Source of the DNA: Channa striata
Taxonomy: Eukaryota > Chordata > Actinopteri > Anabantiformes > Channidae
Assembly (NCBI GenBank): GCA_033026295.1
Contig: CM065183.1
Location: 16,261,157 to 16,325,156 of the forward strand
DNA length: 64,000 nucleotides
Direction: 5' to 3'
Every line of letters begins with the position of its first letter. Within the stretch, counting starts at the first letter, position 1. A program made the translations under genes and the position numbers. Of the stretch, positions 1-14,465 are shown piece after piece. The notes under the pieces are model-generated. The model saw nothing but the letters and a program-made list of their open reading frames with translations, did no database searches and was not told where the DNA came from.

Positions 1-1575
1 TTATTAAAAAAGAGCACAGTGGCTCATTTATGCACATTGACACATCCAACAGACACACATTCATAATCATCTTTTCCCTCCTTGTAATTTGCAAGTCTCC
101 TTTAAAATTACTCTCCTCACAAACCTTTGCTTTAGTCCTTCAGAACACGGAATCAGGTAAGAGGAAAACACATCTGGACCAGGTGTGAGTGGTTCTGTGC
201 GTCCCACATTGATGTTGTTGTTGCATCACTCAAATAATCCTAATTTTGATACAGTGTATGAGGAAAGTCTGAAATGTTTAACACATTATCTTGTTGTTAT
301 GTAATTTTGCTTGTGTGCTGACAGACTGCCATTGTGTGCTGAATATTGTTTGGACGGACGGACTGACTGTATATTTTGTATTGCAAAACTGTTCAGTGTC
401 CATAAACATAACTGTTGTAGTTTGGTTGAGCTGGATGAAAACATTACGCAAGGTTTGTTTAGTTGCTTCACACTAATTACCCACGAACAAAAAGAATTTT
501 CTCACTTGCAGAATTGTTTTGGTTTAAGTTTTATGCATATTTCAAAAACGATGTCTCTGAGAGTTGTGCTTTTGCCTTAGTTAAATAGACATAAGAGGAA
601 TTTTGTTGCACACAGCAGGAAGAGTTCAGCAAGAAGTCTCTTTCATCAAGAACATTCCTGTGTACTCTCGATAATTCACCAAAAATACTATCAATCAAAA
701 AGTGATGCCTTTTATAATAAAACTTGTTCTCATTTTAAGATATGTCCACACTCCTTAAGTGGAAATATTTTCCGCTACAGTATTCTGATTTTTATAGTAA
801 TACAGATGAATGATATTATCATAAATTAAATAAACCCAAAAAAAGCTACATATAAGCAGGTGCAGTAAGTGAGGAAAATGCTTATCTCAGTGATAATTTT
901 TAATACATTAGTATCATTTTGCACACACAGATGCTTTTATATCTGCACACATTCACAGACAGACAATGCAAATATGAAACACGTGCATACAGAAGAGGCC
1001 GTGTTGCTCTGCAGGCACCCACAAATGTGCGCGCACCAGGTTGACTTGGAACATAACAGCAAATGCGAAAGCGAGGTAGACGCAAGTTTCACAGCTTCAT
1101 GTGACGCGTAATGGACAGAAACATGTCAACGTATCATTGGTTGTCTATTCTGGTCTGCCAGGGTCTCAGTACTGGGCTGGAGATCAGGCTGAGTCAGCTA
1201 GATGTACCACACAACACACATGCATGCACTGACACGCACACACACACACACACACAGTGTGCACAAACACCCCGTGACTGGGCTTCCTGTAAAACAATCA
1301 GAGCATGAGGATCCAGAGGATGGCGGGAGGTAGCAATGGTGGTTGTGGGGGGTGAGGGGGCGACAGACCAAGCAGAGGAATGTAGAGTTTGAAGGACAGA
1401 TGATAGAGGAGGGAGATGGATGGAAGTTTGGGAAGAGAGAAAAAAAAAACCAACCCAGAACATCACAGGGAACGGAGAGATGGAAAGACGGGGAGACAGA
1501 GAGTTAAAGAGTACAAACATTCCGACAAAGTAGCTGCTTGGCCCGGTGGATCCAAGTACGGTCCAACCCAGAATA

Positions 1576-1576
<1 letters not shown>

Positions 1577-1610
<34 letters not shown>
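1577..1610. repeat. (CA)17 microsatellite
   Basis: Uninterrupted CA dinucleotide run in the upstream fndc3b intron. Confidence 0.95.
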
Positions 1611-1613
<3 letters not shown>

Positions 1614-2671
1614 CCGCCTACGCTTTGCCCTTGATGCCCTTGCTCCGTCTGTGTGTGTGTATGTGTGTGTGGCTACTGCCTCAGTTGCCAGTAAGGCAGC
1701 AGGCTGACTTGGCGAGCACAGTGGCCGTTCTCCGCTAAAGCCAGCTCTACAGGCCCTTTTCCTCCGAACTGCGCTGCGTGCTGAGCAGAAACAGATGTGG
1801 GCCTCGTCCCCTCTGTTCCCTCGTCCTGGCTCTGCATCATCACCACCGCAGATCCCGTCTCTCACTCGCAGAAACAGGAATTTCGGGACAAACAGATGGA
1901 CCGGCTCCCTCAGCTCCTCCATCTTTAGTCCTACGTCACTGCCAAGTGCTGCAAGATTGGGAGAAACCAGATGTGCGCAGTGACTGCTGGGTCCAGCTTT
2001 GTGAATGGGGATATGAGGAAAACAACAAGGGCCATAGTTATTTTTTAGAGTGACAGTTTTAACTCGCATGTTGAGATTCCTTTCTTTCCTGCAAGTACAC
2101 GGTTTCTGAGGAGTTCTTTTTCAGTTGCACAATCCTCTAAGCCACAAAAATAAGGGAAAACATTTAATGTATCTTTTCTGTTGACATAGTGAATCTAAAC
2201 CAAAGAAATTACTGAAGATTTTTCTTCATTGCCAACTATAATGAGAATGTGCCAAAAAACAAAACAAAGAAAACTCTACTGGAATTTCATGTCCACTCAG
2301 TTCCTGGCATATTCTTTGCTTATCTATCCTCCGATCAAGGTTAGACTAGTTTTAAATCTTTAAAAATTGTTTTTATTTTGGTAATATATTTGGATTTTAT
2401 ATTAAATTGCCTTGAAAAACAAACCAATTAACAAAAGATAGGAAAGGGTGTCTTCTACAACTTTTTGCTTAAAACTGAGGAGCCGTGCTCCTTTGGTCGA
2501 GGATACAGCTGCGCGTGTACGCAGAATTACAGCGCACGTCATTACTAAAACGTTTTTATAATAAACCCTTAACTATGTTGCTGACAGTTAATGATGCGGA
2601 TTGTGGTTCAGCAAGTTCACGGAGTTTGAGGCCAAACGAGGACAGAGCATTAGTAAAATCTTTATGTAGAC

Positions 2672-2746
2672 GTAAACACCGTTCCCCGATTACCCGAGAA
2701 AGCTGGTTTTTCCTCAGTACCCCGGTTACTAATGTCCATGTAAACG
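2672..2746 (-). repeat. Short dispersed repeat, copy A (minus orientation)
   Basis: Read on the minus strand it starts GTTTACATGGACATTAGTAA, continues CCGGGGTACTGAGGAAAA, and ends CGGGTAATCGGGGAACGGTG plus TTTAC. It aligns along its whole length with copy B at 3816-3890. Both fit a fish dispersed repeat I remember only loosely; the family name is not assigned. Confidence 0.45.
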
Positions 2747-3815
2747 CTCTCAATGACATGATAAAATCAGGCTTAAAAGTGCAATGTCCTGTGATGAGGA
2801 AATGTGCGAGCACACTTCCACCCTTTCTTGTTTTGATGGGAATCGCCATAGCGATAATCTCAGTCCCACCCCCCCCTCCCAGCAAACTCCAGCCCTTTCC
2901 TACAAACCCAAATACGGCCATGTTTGCAGGGCAAGATGGAGGGCACTGAGGTGGAAGAGGGTAACTAGGAGAGTGCATGTCAAGAAAGGAAAGGAAAGAC
3001 GGAGAGGTAGGACAGGAGAAAAGGGAAGGAGACAAATGGAAGGACAGAAACTGGAGATTAAAAAAAAAAAACCCAGCGAGAACAAGGGATGGCCTTAGCT
3101 GCGGAGGAATGTCTTTCCCGCTGTTATCATGTAACAGAACTAGCAGGATTAGAAGGGGGGGGGGGTTGTTCTCACAAGTCACAATGACTACAGCCCCCCC
3201 ACACACACACACACACACACACCTGAATGAACCTTGTAATATGAGCGATAAGTGTGACATTGACAAACCGCAGCACCTGACCACTCTGTATTACACGTAC
3301 AGGACATTCTTGTAATTGCTGTGGCAGGTTTGAGTTGTAGTGAAGTAAATGATTTAAAGGAATGTACAAATGCCTGAGACCTGGATCTGGGCCTTACTGC
3401 TCTAGCAATCTGTGTGTATTCAGAAGACTGCAACGAAGCCACTTTCACCTGTTACTTGTCATTTACGAGCTTTGTATTTGTTCTTTTTAAGTTGATAGAT
3501 AGAAATAGGGAAGCTGTCTGTCAGACTCTGGCAGTCCACAGTCACTGTCTCAAGACGTTTTTGAGCTGAGCAGGGCCGGATGGGTTCAGGGTTGTGAGAA
3601 TTTCTTCCCCCCCATAATCCATCACTCCTCGACCTGCTCGTCGCACCGTTTTGCAGCACGTAACATCGACTCGCGTGCATTCGTGCTCTCTCACATCCAT
3701 ACTCTTCCAGGAAAAGCGGAGAGAGTTTTTGTGTCACTTGGCACTTGAGACGCTCATCTCTCCTTAGTGAGAGGGCTGCAGTGGACAAGGCTTCTCTGTG
3801 TCTCGCTCCGTCTAT

Positions 3816-3890
3816 GTTTACATGCACACATGAAACCCAGTTATTGAGAGAAATTAGGTTAAGGCGGGGAATCGGAGAATGCAATTACAT
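3816..3890 (+). repeat. Short dispersed repeat, copy B
   Basis: Starts GTTTACATGCACACATGAAA, continues CCCAGTTATTGAGAGAAATT, and ends CGGGGAATCGGAGAATGCAA followed by TTACATG. Same length and block order as copy A, about 1.1 kb away and inverted. Confidence 0.45.
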
Positions 3891-6800
3891 GTGTGTGTGC
3901 TCCCACTTATTTGTTTTAGTCTCTGTGTGTGTTGGACTTTGGATGTCTCTATTTTGGACACAAGAACCAGGATAATGGGTGAATGAGACGCTACATTGTA
4001 AAGCGCTTTTTATTACCGTTTACCGATAATGTTCTTTGATGATATTGCTCTGCGTTGCTGCCGTTTCAGTATTTTCTGCAGGCTTTGTCCAGCCTGGTTA
4101 TATATAGACAGGAAATCATGTTTCTTTATCAGAAAGCAGCAGTATTAACTAGATTCTCTGTCCCTCCATTAGCCCAATTAAGGAAAGCAGGTTTCTCATC
4201 TACATGAAGTCTGATAAATCAAGTTATTGCAGTACGACGACATTAGTCAGGAAGTTTGCTCTCATGTCTGTTTCCATGTCTGGGCCTCCGGTTTGTCAGT
4301 TTAAGTTGACTTGCTTCTTCTATTCATCTGCCCCCGTTTCCTCGATTTCTTGCTCAACTCCCCCATATCTCATTCCCACTCTCTCTGTCTGTCTCTCTCT
4401 AATCCCCTTTATAAGCAATCAGAACTCTGGCCATGAGAACCAAACCTTCACCATGACAACCACAATTTCAGGCATGTCCCAATGACTTCTCTGCTCTGTG
4501 TGTGTGTGTGTGTGTGTAGCCCAGCTGTTGAACAGATGGAATGCTCACTATGCAGCAGATGATAATGGTGTGGAATCCAAGGTCTGTGCCCCTCTCTACC
4601 TCAATTTTCCCCTCCTCTCTCTTCCCTCTGTCTCGACTCTGTCCCCACTCCTCCCTCCCTGTCCTCTTTTGTCTGTCATCCCTCTCATCTCTTTTTCTCT
4701 TCTTCTTCTTCCAAGCTGAGTGTTTGTCACTTTGCTTTGTTCTCCCTGATTAGAGGCTTCTAAAGATGGGTATCATATCTCCCTTTGTTCCTTTAGGGCG
4801 ACACACACACACATACACCCTGTAGCCCTGTATGTGTGTGGTGTAGGGACTGAGTGAACAACCGTTGCCACATTTTTCGGATTTTTTTCCGGGCCTTAAA
4901 GGTCTCTTTCTGTCCCGGTGCAGACGGACAGCGTCTAAGAACCACAGAGCATCATGCAGCAGGAATGCAACTTTCTCAAAGTCAAAGTGACTCCGTTTCA
5001 CTGTAATTCTGTGTGCATGTAATGCCATGAATTTTAAAGTGTGCAGTGACACATCGTCCATGTATTTGAGGAGAATCGGGGGAGTAAGGAATGGGGAGAA
5101 TTAATTTTTTATTTTTTTTTTTAAGTTGTTCCATGCAACAGATTTACAGTGTGCAGAAGTTATTTCAGGTGTTCCCAGTTTTTACTAAATAGGTCAGTGC
5201 GAGTTGGAATTGGTTTAGGACTTCGGGGGCTAATATAGGCGTGAGACAATTGTGGGTGAGTTGTCAGCACAAAAGCACGTATGTAAATAAATAGAAATTA
5301 AAGTGTGTTGGAAATGTTTGAAGACAGGCCGACTTTTGCTAAGAAACACTCAATTAGAGAGCTTAACATAATGACCTGACTTGGCAGCAGACTGAGGCGA
5401 ACCAGCTCCTACCTGTTGGTTCCACTCTCTGTGCTTGGCTAAATGTTTCGACTGTGTAAAATGCCCAAACCGGCCGCTGCTTTCACTTCCACGTTTCTTT
5501 TTTTTTGCCATTGTTTTTTCGGAAGGCGCTGACTAGTACTGTAAGTACGACTGCGCTGAGATCGCTGGTGCGCATCTGCTCCGTATCCTCTGATGATGTC
5601 ACATAAAGTTGTGTAATCCTTGCCTCACATCTCCCTAAGCCCTCTCCTCCCTCTCTCCTTTCATCCCTGCCTTTCTCCTCCTCTCGGTTGATCCCTGGCT
5701 CGCTCTTTGTCTCTCAATTTCCTTGTGTTTTCATACCTAATCTCTTAGCCAGACTCCTCCTGCCTGTCCGCTCTCTCCCTTGCTGTCTGTCCTTCAGCGT
5801 CTGTCTTTCTTCCTCCAAATCTCCCCCTCGCCTGGTTTTGGCTCAGCCTGCTGCTCTCCCCACTCCCCAATTCCTAATTCCTCTTCTCTTCCTGCTGTCC
5901 ATTGTGCTCCCTCTCTCCGTCTGGCTGTCCTGAGTAATCAAACACAGTAGGGCAGATGCAGACAGGATGTGAGGTCAGATGAGGAGAGGAAGTGAGGGTG
6001 CGTGGGCAGCACATAAACAGAAAGGAGAGGAGGTGATTGTTTGTGACGACGGAGGGCTGCATGTGTGTATAGTTACACTCGGAAGATATTCCATTTCTGA
6101 ATCAGTCGTCATCATCAACTCTTTGTGGTCGCGCTCTATATTAAACACTTAAACAGCTGGACTCAACAACCACAGCGAGTCATAACAGTCAGCGCTGAGG
6201 TAAAGCAGTAGTGTTTTTCGACTTTTATTGCTGTTCTCCTGAAGTATTAAATAAACCCCCTTTCTTGTGTCACAAACTGAGTTTGTGGGTTGGCCAATAT
6301 TTTTACACAGTGCTGAAATAAGTCTTGTTCAGTGCCGAATACACGGGGCCGTAACTGTCAGACTAACGTAACCCTTTAAGGTTGTGATTCAGCCTCTACA
6401 GAAATGGTGAGTAGCCACTCATAAGCTGAACAAACGACCCTGAAATGTAAAGTGAACTAAATGCTTCAGTGCAACAGAATGAACATAAATCACTGTCAAA
6501 TCAGAGGGATTTATTGAATGTAATGACACACTATTACTTATATTTCTGCACAATTATCACTGTCTTATTGTTATTAAACAGACTTGACATTGTGGTGAAC
6601 AGGACACAGGACGCTACAATAATTAACGTCTTTATTTAAAGACAACAGTCAAAAATGACAAATGGGAGGTTTTTTAATTCAATTCTTCCAGTAGCAAAAT
6701 AATGATTTTCTCTTTTCTCTGATTGAAGCTGTGCATTGGTTTTCATCGTTTGATTATTAACATCTGCTGTTTGCCGAACGTGACGGCTGAAATGATGCTG

Positions 6801-7236
6801 GAATGGAATTCCGCCTCTTCTTTTCTTAGTGGTGTTAGCTGTACCAGACAAGTAGCTGCACGACGGCGGCGCGAAACCGGTCATATTCTCCTTTTTCACT
6901 CAGCTGTGATGAATGAGTAGAACAAGCTGCGTCGGCTGTTCGCGTCTGTCGCTGCCGGTCTGAGTGTGTTTGCATTCCGTCAATGAGAAAATTCCAGTTT
7001 TGCCCAAATGGTTCGAAGGGGACAAGTGCGTGTATGAGAAGAGTGCACTAATGAGCTGACGTGCCTCGCAGGGATGCAGAGTGTGTACTTCACCTCTTGA
7101 ACTCTACCCACACTCACACACAGTAGCTTAACGCCCCCTCTCCCATCAGCCATCACCGGTCTCCTGTAACTTGATACTGGGACTTCAGACACTCATGCGC
7201 ACACAATGTCTCTCTTTTTTTAATTCTTGTTAACAC

Positions 7237-7268
<32 letters not shown>

Positions 7269-9288
7269 GCTCACACAAATTGAGGTCAAGCTGAGGTTGT
7301 GCTTCCATGACATCACTGTTGCCATGACTCATAAGTGTACCCCCAGGCACAGTAAGGCTCTATCCTCCACAGAACCTGTCACAGGGACTTATGTTGCTAT
7401 TTACACATACACACTCGCATGCAAACACACACGTATGTCATTCATCACATACTCTACGTATACAGTGATTTTTCAAACGCTGTCTATGTTTTTACAGGTT
7501 TGCATATGTCCCTGTTGTTGTTTTTTTAAAAATCCGTGCATGTGTGAAATTGTGCGGGAATGTGTACGTGATAGTAAATGTGTGTACTCGGCATTCCGTT
7601 ATCCACCATAACACACTCATCAAAGAGATATGCATTGCTGATCCTCTCTCTCTCTCACACAGACACACACACACACATCCTGTGTGATTTACAGTGGTCA
7701 GGCTCAGATGGAGAAAGCAGGCCTCTTTTGGTCGGAAAAACCTCAACTGAGGGGATCAGAGAGGGGGAAAAAGACTTTCATTACCCACAAATGTGCATGC
7801 ACGCACACATACACACTCACACACCACACACACACTTGCACTGGCCTTTACTGTAAACCCAAGTGTCCTTTAAATCAACTTTAGCCATGTTGAATCTCTG
7901 AACAGACCGGCTCACGGGTGCGTTTATGTGTGGCCTTACAATCCAGCAGTTCATCCCGTCGTACACTCGACGAGGAAGCCCACAACACAGTCAAGTGAAC
8001 AGCCCAGGTCACGTTACATCACCAATTCAAATCAATAACTGACCTTAAATTTAGGTGTAGATTAATCTTCTGCTCAATAGCTAGTTGATAGAGAGCATTA
8101 CTATTTAAATCCAAACAATACAATTCATAAAAATAAGCTTCAGCTCTATTTTTACACAGATACATGTAATTTCTTTTGCACGTGTACACCCATCCTGTAA
8201 AAAAGACGCCACATTTCCTTTTCTAAAGACATGGGCATCTGGTTCGTGTTTTCCAGGAGGTGCAGTGTCTTTTGTCTTAATTAGCAGTTAAATCTGATGA
8301 AGTTAAACTATATATGCTGTAGGAAATATCCATATTTTGACGACTTGTGCAGCTGTAAGCAGCAGCGTCTTTGCACACATGTGCCATTGGACTCCCTGTG
8401 TCCTGCATAACAGGCTCCACCGCAGGGCTACAACAACACTGCTGACGTCAGATTATTCGGAGGATAATTATTCACAGGTGTAGGAAAGACTGGAAAATAA
8501 TACCTAATAATTGTTAGGACAACGATTCCTATGAACTAATGACTATGAGTACTAAAGATAATCAACAACTTCTATGCACAGAACAGAACAGTCACTGTGA
8601 ACTATCAGTAATTATCATGACTGGATTTGGATTTTTCTTTTTTTTTTGCGGGATCCTCGTTTTATTTGCTCTAGGTCAGGAATTCGTGACTAATACTTTT
8701 CTGTGGAATGCTGTAATTTAATATTTCGTTCAGGGGCTCATCACGACTTGATGAAATGAAAGGTACTTGCTGAAGAAAACAAGTGTTGCATCAACGCAAG
8801 ATTAGACGACACACATATTTCAGAATTTTGGTCTGTTTTTACTTTATTTTGACCCATTTCTGTTTTTTTTTCCCACAGATGTCAGAATTATTAGAATATA
8901 TGGAAAATCTTTTTACAGACACTGTTCTCTTGATCTTAGTTCACGTTTTTGATCGTACAATTTCCCTATCTACATGCAAACCCTGGCTGACCTTGGGCAA
9001 TAATGAGACCTAGATTTATAGATTGACAATAACACGGCTCATGGGTATTGTCATACCTCTGCTTGTCAATCAGCAGCTGTGTTTTCAGCAGTGCTGCCAA
9101 AATTGTTAATGTGCATCTGTTTTGAACTTGGGATGGATTTTTTTAAGAAAAAAGTTGGGCACCAGAGTCATTTTCATTAACGTTGGAATTGCATGTACAC
9201 AGAGAACACAATTATTCTTTGCTGAACGTTGCAGAAAAAAAAAATCAGCTTGTAGAGTTCTGACCATTTTGTTGTCACTTTCTTTCAG

Positions 9289-9347
9289 ATCATGATTCAG
9301 AGGGGAAGCGTGTTCAAGACATGCTGTCTGCAATCGACAAACCACAG
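9289..9347 (+). CDS. fndc3b: fndc3b exon a: linker before FN3 domain 1
   Basis: Acceptor tttctttcag, donor CAG|gttggt. The exon enters with two bases of a split codon and encodes (D)[19 protein letters not shown]. It matches the FNDC3B segment with the KRVQD...KPQ pattern just before the first FN3 domain. It is the first exon I can support. Confidence 0.85.
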
Positions 9348-12300
9348 GTTGGTATGCATACCTCTTCCCACAACTGCACACACACACATGCAGAGACACA
9401 CACAAACCACCTCCATCAGTCACCTCCTCCTGATGCAGCCGTAGCTGGCGCGAGCTTTAATGTCTTTTCCGTGTTTTCATCCCGATTAACCTAAAAATCA
9501 GATGCTCGTCTGAAAAACAAAAGGTGGTGTGAGGAGTGCTTCTCTTTGAGGATAATGGATCATCCATTCGCCGCTCACCCTGGCCACACGAGGGCAGCAT
9601 GTGTTCATTCACATCAGTCACTTCCTACTGTGCCTTATCAGCTGAAATCACTGTAAACAGTGTAGCTGTCCTTTCCTGTCCCCGAGGGGAATGTGAATGA
9701 ACGAGCCGGAGCCATTTAGACGTGGTTTTCTGGAGAGGAATTGCTCCATTTCAGTTTATGCAGTTTGGTCAGCAGGCTGTGCAATTGGCCCATTTGACAT
9801 CTGTGAGTTTATGCCAGGGGTTGAAATAGACAGCGAGCATGCTGGGATGAAAAATACAGACACTTCACTGTATGGGAGGTGCTGAGAAAGAAATAAAATC
9901 ATTTACAGGATAGATTTTTCTGCTCCCGTAACCTCAAATGACCTGTGAACTGACACAGCGTATTTTGTAGAGCTGATTATGGGAAGGAAGGAAGGAAAAA
10001 ACAACCATGGCAATTTTGAGGTTTCCTTCGGCCGTTGGTGTGACTCTTTGTTCCCGGTTTGTATTAAAGACTTGTAATTTGACGACTATAAACCTGAACT
10101 GAATGCGAGTTCTCTATTAAACGTGTTCACAATAATACCGTGCTTCTATGCTTGTCTCTTTGCTTTTATGGCAATAAGGTGAGTCTGCGTTTGCTTAATT
10201 GGATTTTAAGAAGAAAGAAGTAATTAATTTGTGAATAGTCCCTGTTCCATTTCACTCTGACAAACCACGTTTTACCTCCAATGGCCTGGATGCACATATC
10301 AGCAGTTGCCACGTTTACTCGTGCATAAGGATGTTCTATACTTTATATGATGATGATACATTATGTGGGACTGCATTTAAGTAAAAGTACAAATAAACAA
10401 TAATGAATAAGTATCTGCTCAAAGTTATGGATAGTAAAAATTAAGTAAAGTTACAAAAATGTTTCTTCTGGTCCTTTTCTATGGACCAGTGCTACTTCAT
10501 TTTCAGAGGGATATTAACTAGTGAGACGTTTTCATCAAGAAATGGAAATAGTGTGTTTTTAATGAAACGTGTAAAGTGACATGATTGTAACATATCAGAA
10601 ATGTAGTGGAGTAAAAAGTAGAGATACTATCAGCCGCCTTAGCAACCATCAGTTCTGTTTCTTCTTTCTTCTTTTTAGCACGGTCTTTTAGACTCAGTTG
10701 CCATCATTAAAATGTCCCCAGTGAACATACAGTCCTTTTGCATTAAAAAGGCAGCATAACTGTAAATACATTCTTTCAAAGACACAGATGTTTTCGGGCA
10801 TGCGGCCGCAATGATATGCTCTTATAAAACCTAATCGTTATGTTCAAAATTCTCAATAAAACCCCAACGTCGGTCTCTGCGTCTTTCCCCGTCTGTCTCT
10901 ATAGACAGTCTTTATAGACGGTCTAGGCATGGTTGTGGTTTTCAATGCCCTCCAGGCACATTCATCGCCTGTTCAGTCGATGTGGAGACTGGAATGGCAG
11001 CAGGCTGTGCTAAATCACACTAAATTGGCTCACCCACCATGTGCTGCTTCTGAAACTCCCATAAACATGCAGCCACTTGCAGACGCACAGACATGCACAA
11101 AGTTAAACACACAAACGGTCTGGTCCCCTCCATTGTAATTTTCCTTTGCCTTCTTGACGCGGATGTGCCGGAGCCAAACGCACACGTTGAGACAAAAACA
11201 CACCTTTGACAGAATCCCCGCTGAAGTAGAATAGATATCATTATCATTTGGAGCCAAAAATACATGATTCATGATGATGTGACCTGTGCTTGGTTTCATA
11301 GTGTACACCCCATACCGTACATACAGATTTGTGTGTTTGTGTCTTACAGGTGTCCAGTGTGCAGGCACGGACCGCACGGCTGTCGTGGGCACCCCCTGCA
11401 GGGCTGGTGAACAGGCACAGTAACGGGATGCCCGTTTCCTGCTCCTACGAGGTGTCTCTCTCAGACAAGGGAAGAGATGGAAAATATCGCCTCGTATACA
11501 GGTAGGAAACGTGCTCCATGCTAAAACGATGCACTACCGGTTGCAAATGCACCTTGGGTGAGCTGAGTGTGTGTTGTTTGTTTTGCCTGCGTGTGTGTTT
11601 CAGTGGTGAAGAATTGGAGTACCATCTGAAAGACCTAAGGCCAGCAACAGACTACCACGTACGGTGAGTGTTTACTTCTTTTTTTTATTAATGCTACAAT
11701 TCATTTTCTACATCATCTAAGCTCCATCAGGACTAACACAAAAATTGTCTTTGAATATTATTTTTGTCTACTTTAGAGTGTCGGCGCTGTACAATTCCGT
11801 TCGGGGCTCGTGTTCAGAGGCCGGCTCGTTCACCACACACTGCAGCGTCCCAGACGTCCCGCTAACCCCGAAACTCTCCCATCGCACCAAGAGCACCCTC
11901 ACCCTACAGTGGAAGGTATTTTAAGCCAGCCCCCTTTTTTAAATCATCAAGACAAGACACACGTCAGCGATTAAATTTTTTCTCTTTATGTCAGTGGCGC
12001 AGTATCTCGACAGTGATAGTCTTAAAAAAACGTAATTCTGACAGAAGTGAAACAGTATGTGTTGCTTTACCTGCTTTATCTTCTAGCTTGACACTATCAG
12101 CCCCACGACACGTAGGAAAGAAACGTTCTTGCGTTGTTGGACCATGCTGTCAGGTTGCAGCCATGTGTCCTCGCTGACCTTTTCCACCAAAGTAGTTTTT
12201 CTCCGTTCACACTGTCACTGATAAAGAGTGACACATGTCATCCAAACAGGATATTAGCTCAGTCTTTCATCTTTGGCTAATCCTCTCTCTCGCCTCTTGT

Positions 12301-14427
12301 CTCCTGTCTTCTTGGCTCGGTCCCCTTCCCCGCCTTCCTCAGCCCCCTGGCGACAACGGATCCAAAATCACAAACTACCTGCTCGAGTGGGACGAGGTAA
12401 GTCGCTCCATCACCAGCCGTGCTTATTCTAAAGCACTTATACCCATCACGCAGATTTTACTAAACTCCCCAGAGAAGATGTAATAAATCTGTGAATTATT
12501 CACTACCAGTCATTGTCTGGCTCTGCTCTACGTCTCCTATTAATACCTTCTCACTCCGTCGTGATGTATGTTCATCCGTTTTATGCTTTCCTTTAAAACC
12601 TGTGTTGCTCTCCACTCTGCAGGGCAAGAAGAACAGTGTTTTCAGAGAATGTTACTTTGGGAGCCAGAGACACTGTAAGCTGACACGACTGTTTCCTGCC
12701 TGTGGCTACACGTTCAGAGTGGCTGCACACAACGACATTGGCACAAGGTACTGCGGCCTGTTGTTGAATACACAAGCAGACATATATATAAACATAACCC
12801 AAAAGCCAGATGTCAGTTAATGGGATGCGGGTTTCTATTTTTGGTAAACATGCATACATACGCTGTACATATGCAAAGTAGCGGTAATGTAGTGAGCCCC
12901 AACATATGTATTTTTTTTTTATGCTGAAGCCCCGTGTAAATCCACACACACAACAACCGTGATGACAGACACTCACGCAAGCGTGCACCAGCCTCGCCGT
13001 GCCTGTTATTCTACGTGCGATACGAGTCCTCCGTCTCTTTTCCCGTGTTCTCTCCATTTCCCCTCTCCGCTCGTCTCCTCTTCATCACTGTGGCGGAGAG
13101 AATCTCGCCTGCAGTCGTTAGGGTGACAGGAAGAGGGGAGGAGGTGATAAAGGGGAGTGAGAGTGAGGGAGGAGATATGAGCTCTCTGGCTGAACTCAAA
13201 GTGGCCTTAATGCATCTTTCAGCTTGATTTGCCTTTGAAGCTATGGACACACATAGTGACAAAAACAGCACTCACAAGCTTTTGCTTATTGGCTGTTTTT
13301 CTAAAAAAAAAAAAAAAAAAAAGTTTTACCAAACTCCCAGACTCCTGCTGGATATATATTCATTTTCCCCCCTTCTCATATGTGCCTCTGTCAACCTTTT
13401 GTCTTTTCCATCTGGTTCTCGACATCTATACATATATTCACTTCTCTTGAACTTTGTTCTTCTTTCCGTCTCCCTTGAGGACTCTTCATTCCCCCATGCT
13501 CACCTGCACCTCCCCGCACACCCATGCACTCACTCGACACGAGCACTGATCACTCAGTCTGCATTTTTCTTTTTCAATTCTCTTTTTTTTTTTTTTTTTT
13601 TGACAAAGATGTGAATAAAATGGAAATGGGCTTTTGTTTGTGCAGTGGTTTCAGCACAGAGGTGGTGTTTTACACCATGGGCTCTCTGCCTGCTCTCCCT
13701 CTGGCCCCACGGCTGGTCAGGGCAGGGGTGTCCTGGGTCACCCTGGAGTGGGGGCGCCCTGAAAGCAGTGCAAGTGAGGAGCAGCTCAGATACACACTAG
13801 AGATCCAGGAGGACAACAGTGTAAGTACCACACACACACACAATATGATTAAAGTAAATATGTTTGTGTTTTTTTATTGCACCAACGCTTTCATTACAAT
13901 AAGAAAGATCTAATGATTTAAAGTGGCAGGAGTTACATAATTCATAATACATCATAGCAAACATGATACCTTAATTTACTTTCTTTTTGGTTATGTGATT
14001 GGGCTTGTTGCCGTCAGTCGCCTGAATCCCACTGAAGGAGAAATACAAAACTAAAACACTCTCAACCAGGAAATAATGCATTTGAGAAACACAGAAAATG
14101 TTCAGAACTATGTGCATAATGCACAGCACAGTAGTTTGGGAAAATGCCCTTCAGACACACTCAGTTGTAAAGCCTGTAGTGCACAAACACTCACACAGAA
14201 ACACACACTACATGGTTAGGTTTATATATAGCATATAAGTGAATCATATGCTTAAAAAAATACTTTTATGTTAATATGCACTGAAACACACGCAGAATAC
14301 TCAGAGTGTGTCTCCAACAGGGGACAGACTTTCATCCAAAGTACACTGGAGAAAACTTGACCTGTACTGTACAAGGCCTGAAGAGAAGTACACAGTATAA
14401 ATTCAGGGTAAGTGGTGCCTTTGCATG

Positions 14428-14465
<38 letters not shown>

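Larger units (their letters stand above)
1..9288 (+). other. Intron upstream of the first recognised fndc3b exon
   Basis: No exon with splice sites and recognisable FNDC3B N-terminal sequence was found. The stretch holds (CA)n/(TG)n tracts (about 1236-1256, 1577-1610, 4497-4517, 7247-7268), pyrimidine-rich blocks (4600-4720, 5636-5930) and two copies of a short dispersed repeat (2672-2746, 3816-3890). It is most likely one large intron or part of one. A short N-terminal exon could still be hidden here. Confidence 0.6.

Noticed and set aside
1850..1990. Possible N-terminal fndc3b exon (a KQMD/RL..SS-like stretch)
   Set aside because: Weak resemblance to the FNDC3B RQ..RL.SPPSS segment in mixed frames, but stops interrupt it and no matching donor is present.
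1194..2069. Minus-strand open frame of 291 codons
   Set aside because: Much of it is translated CA/TG microsatellite (VCVCVCV and THTH runs). No domain, no splice context; it lies in an intron of the opposite gene.
2556..3284. Minus-strand open frame of 242 codons
   Set aside because: Overlaps a dispersed repeat copy and a CA tract, low-complexity Ser/Pro/Leu composition, no family recognised.
7692..7800. Possible small exon after gatttacag
   Set aside because: Acceptor-like start but no GT donor in frame and no similarity to FNDC3B.
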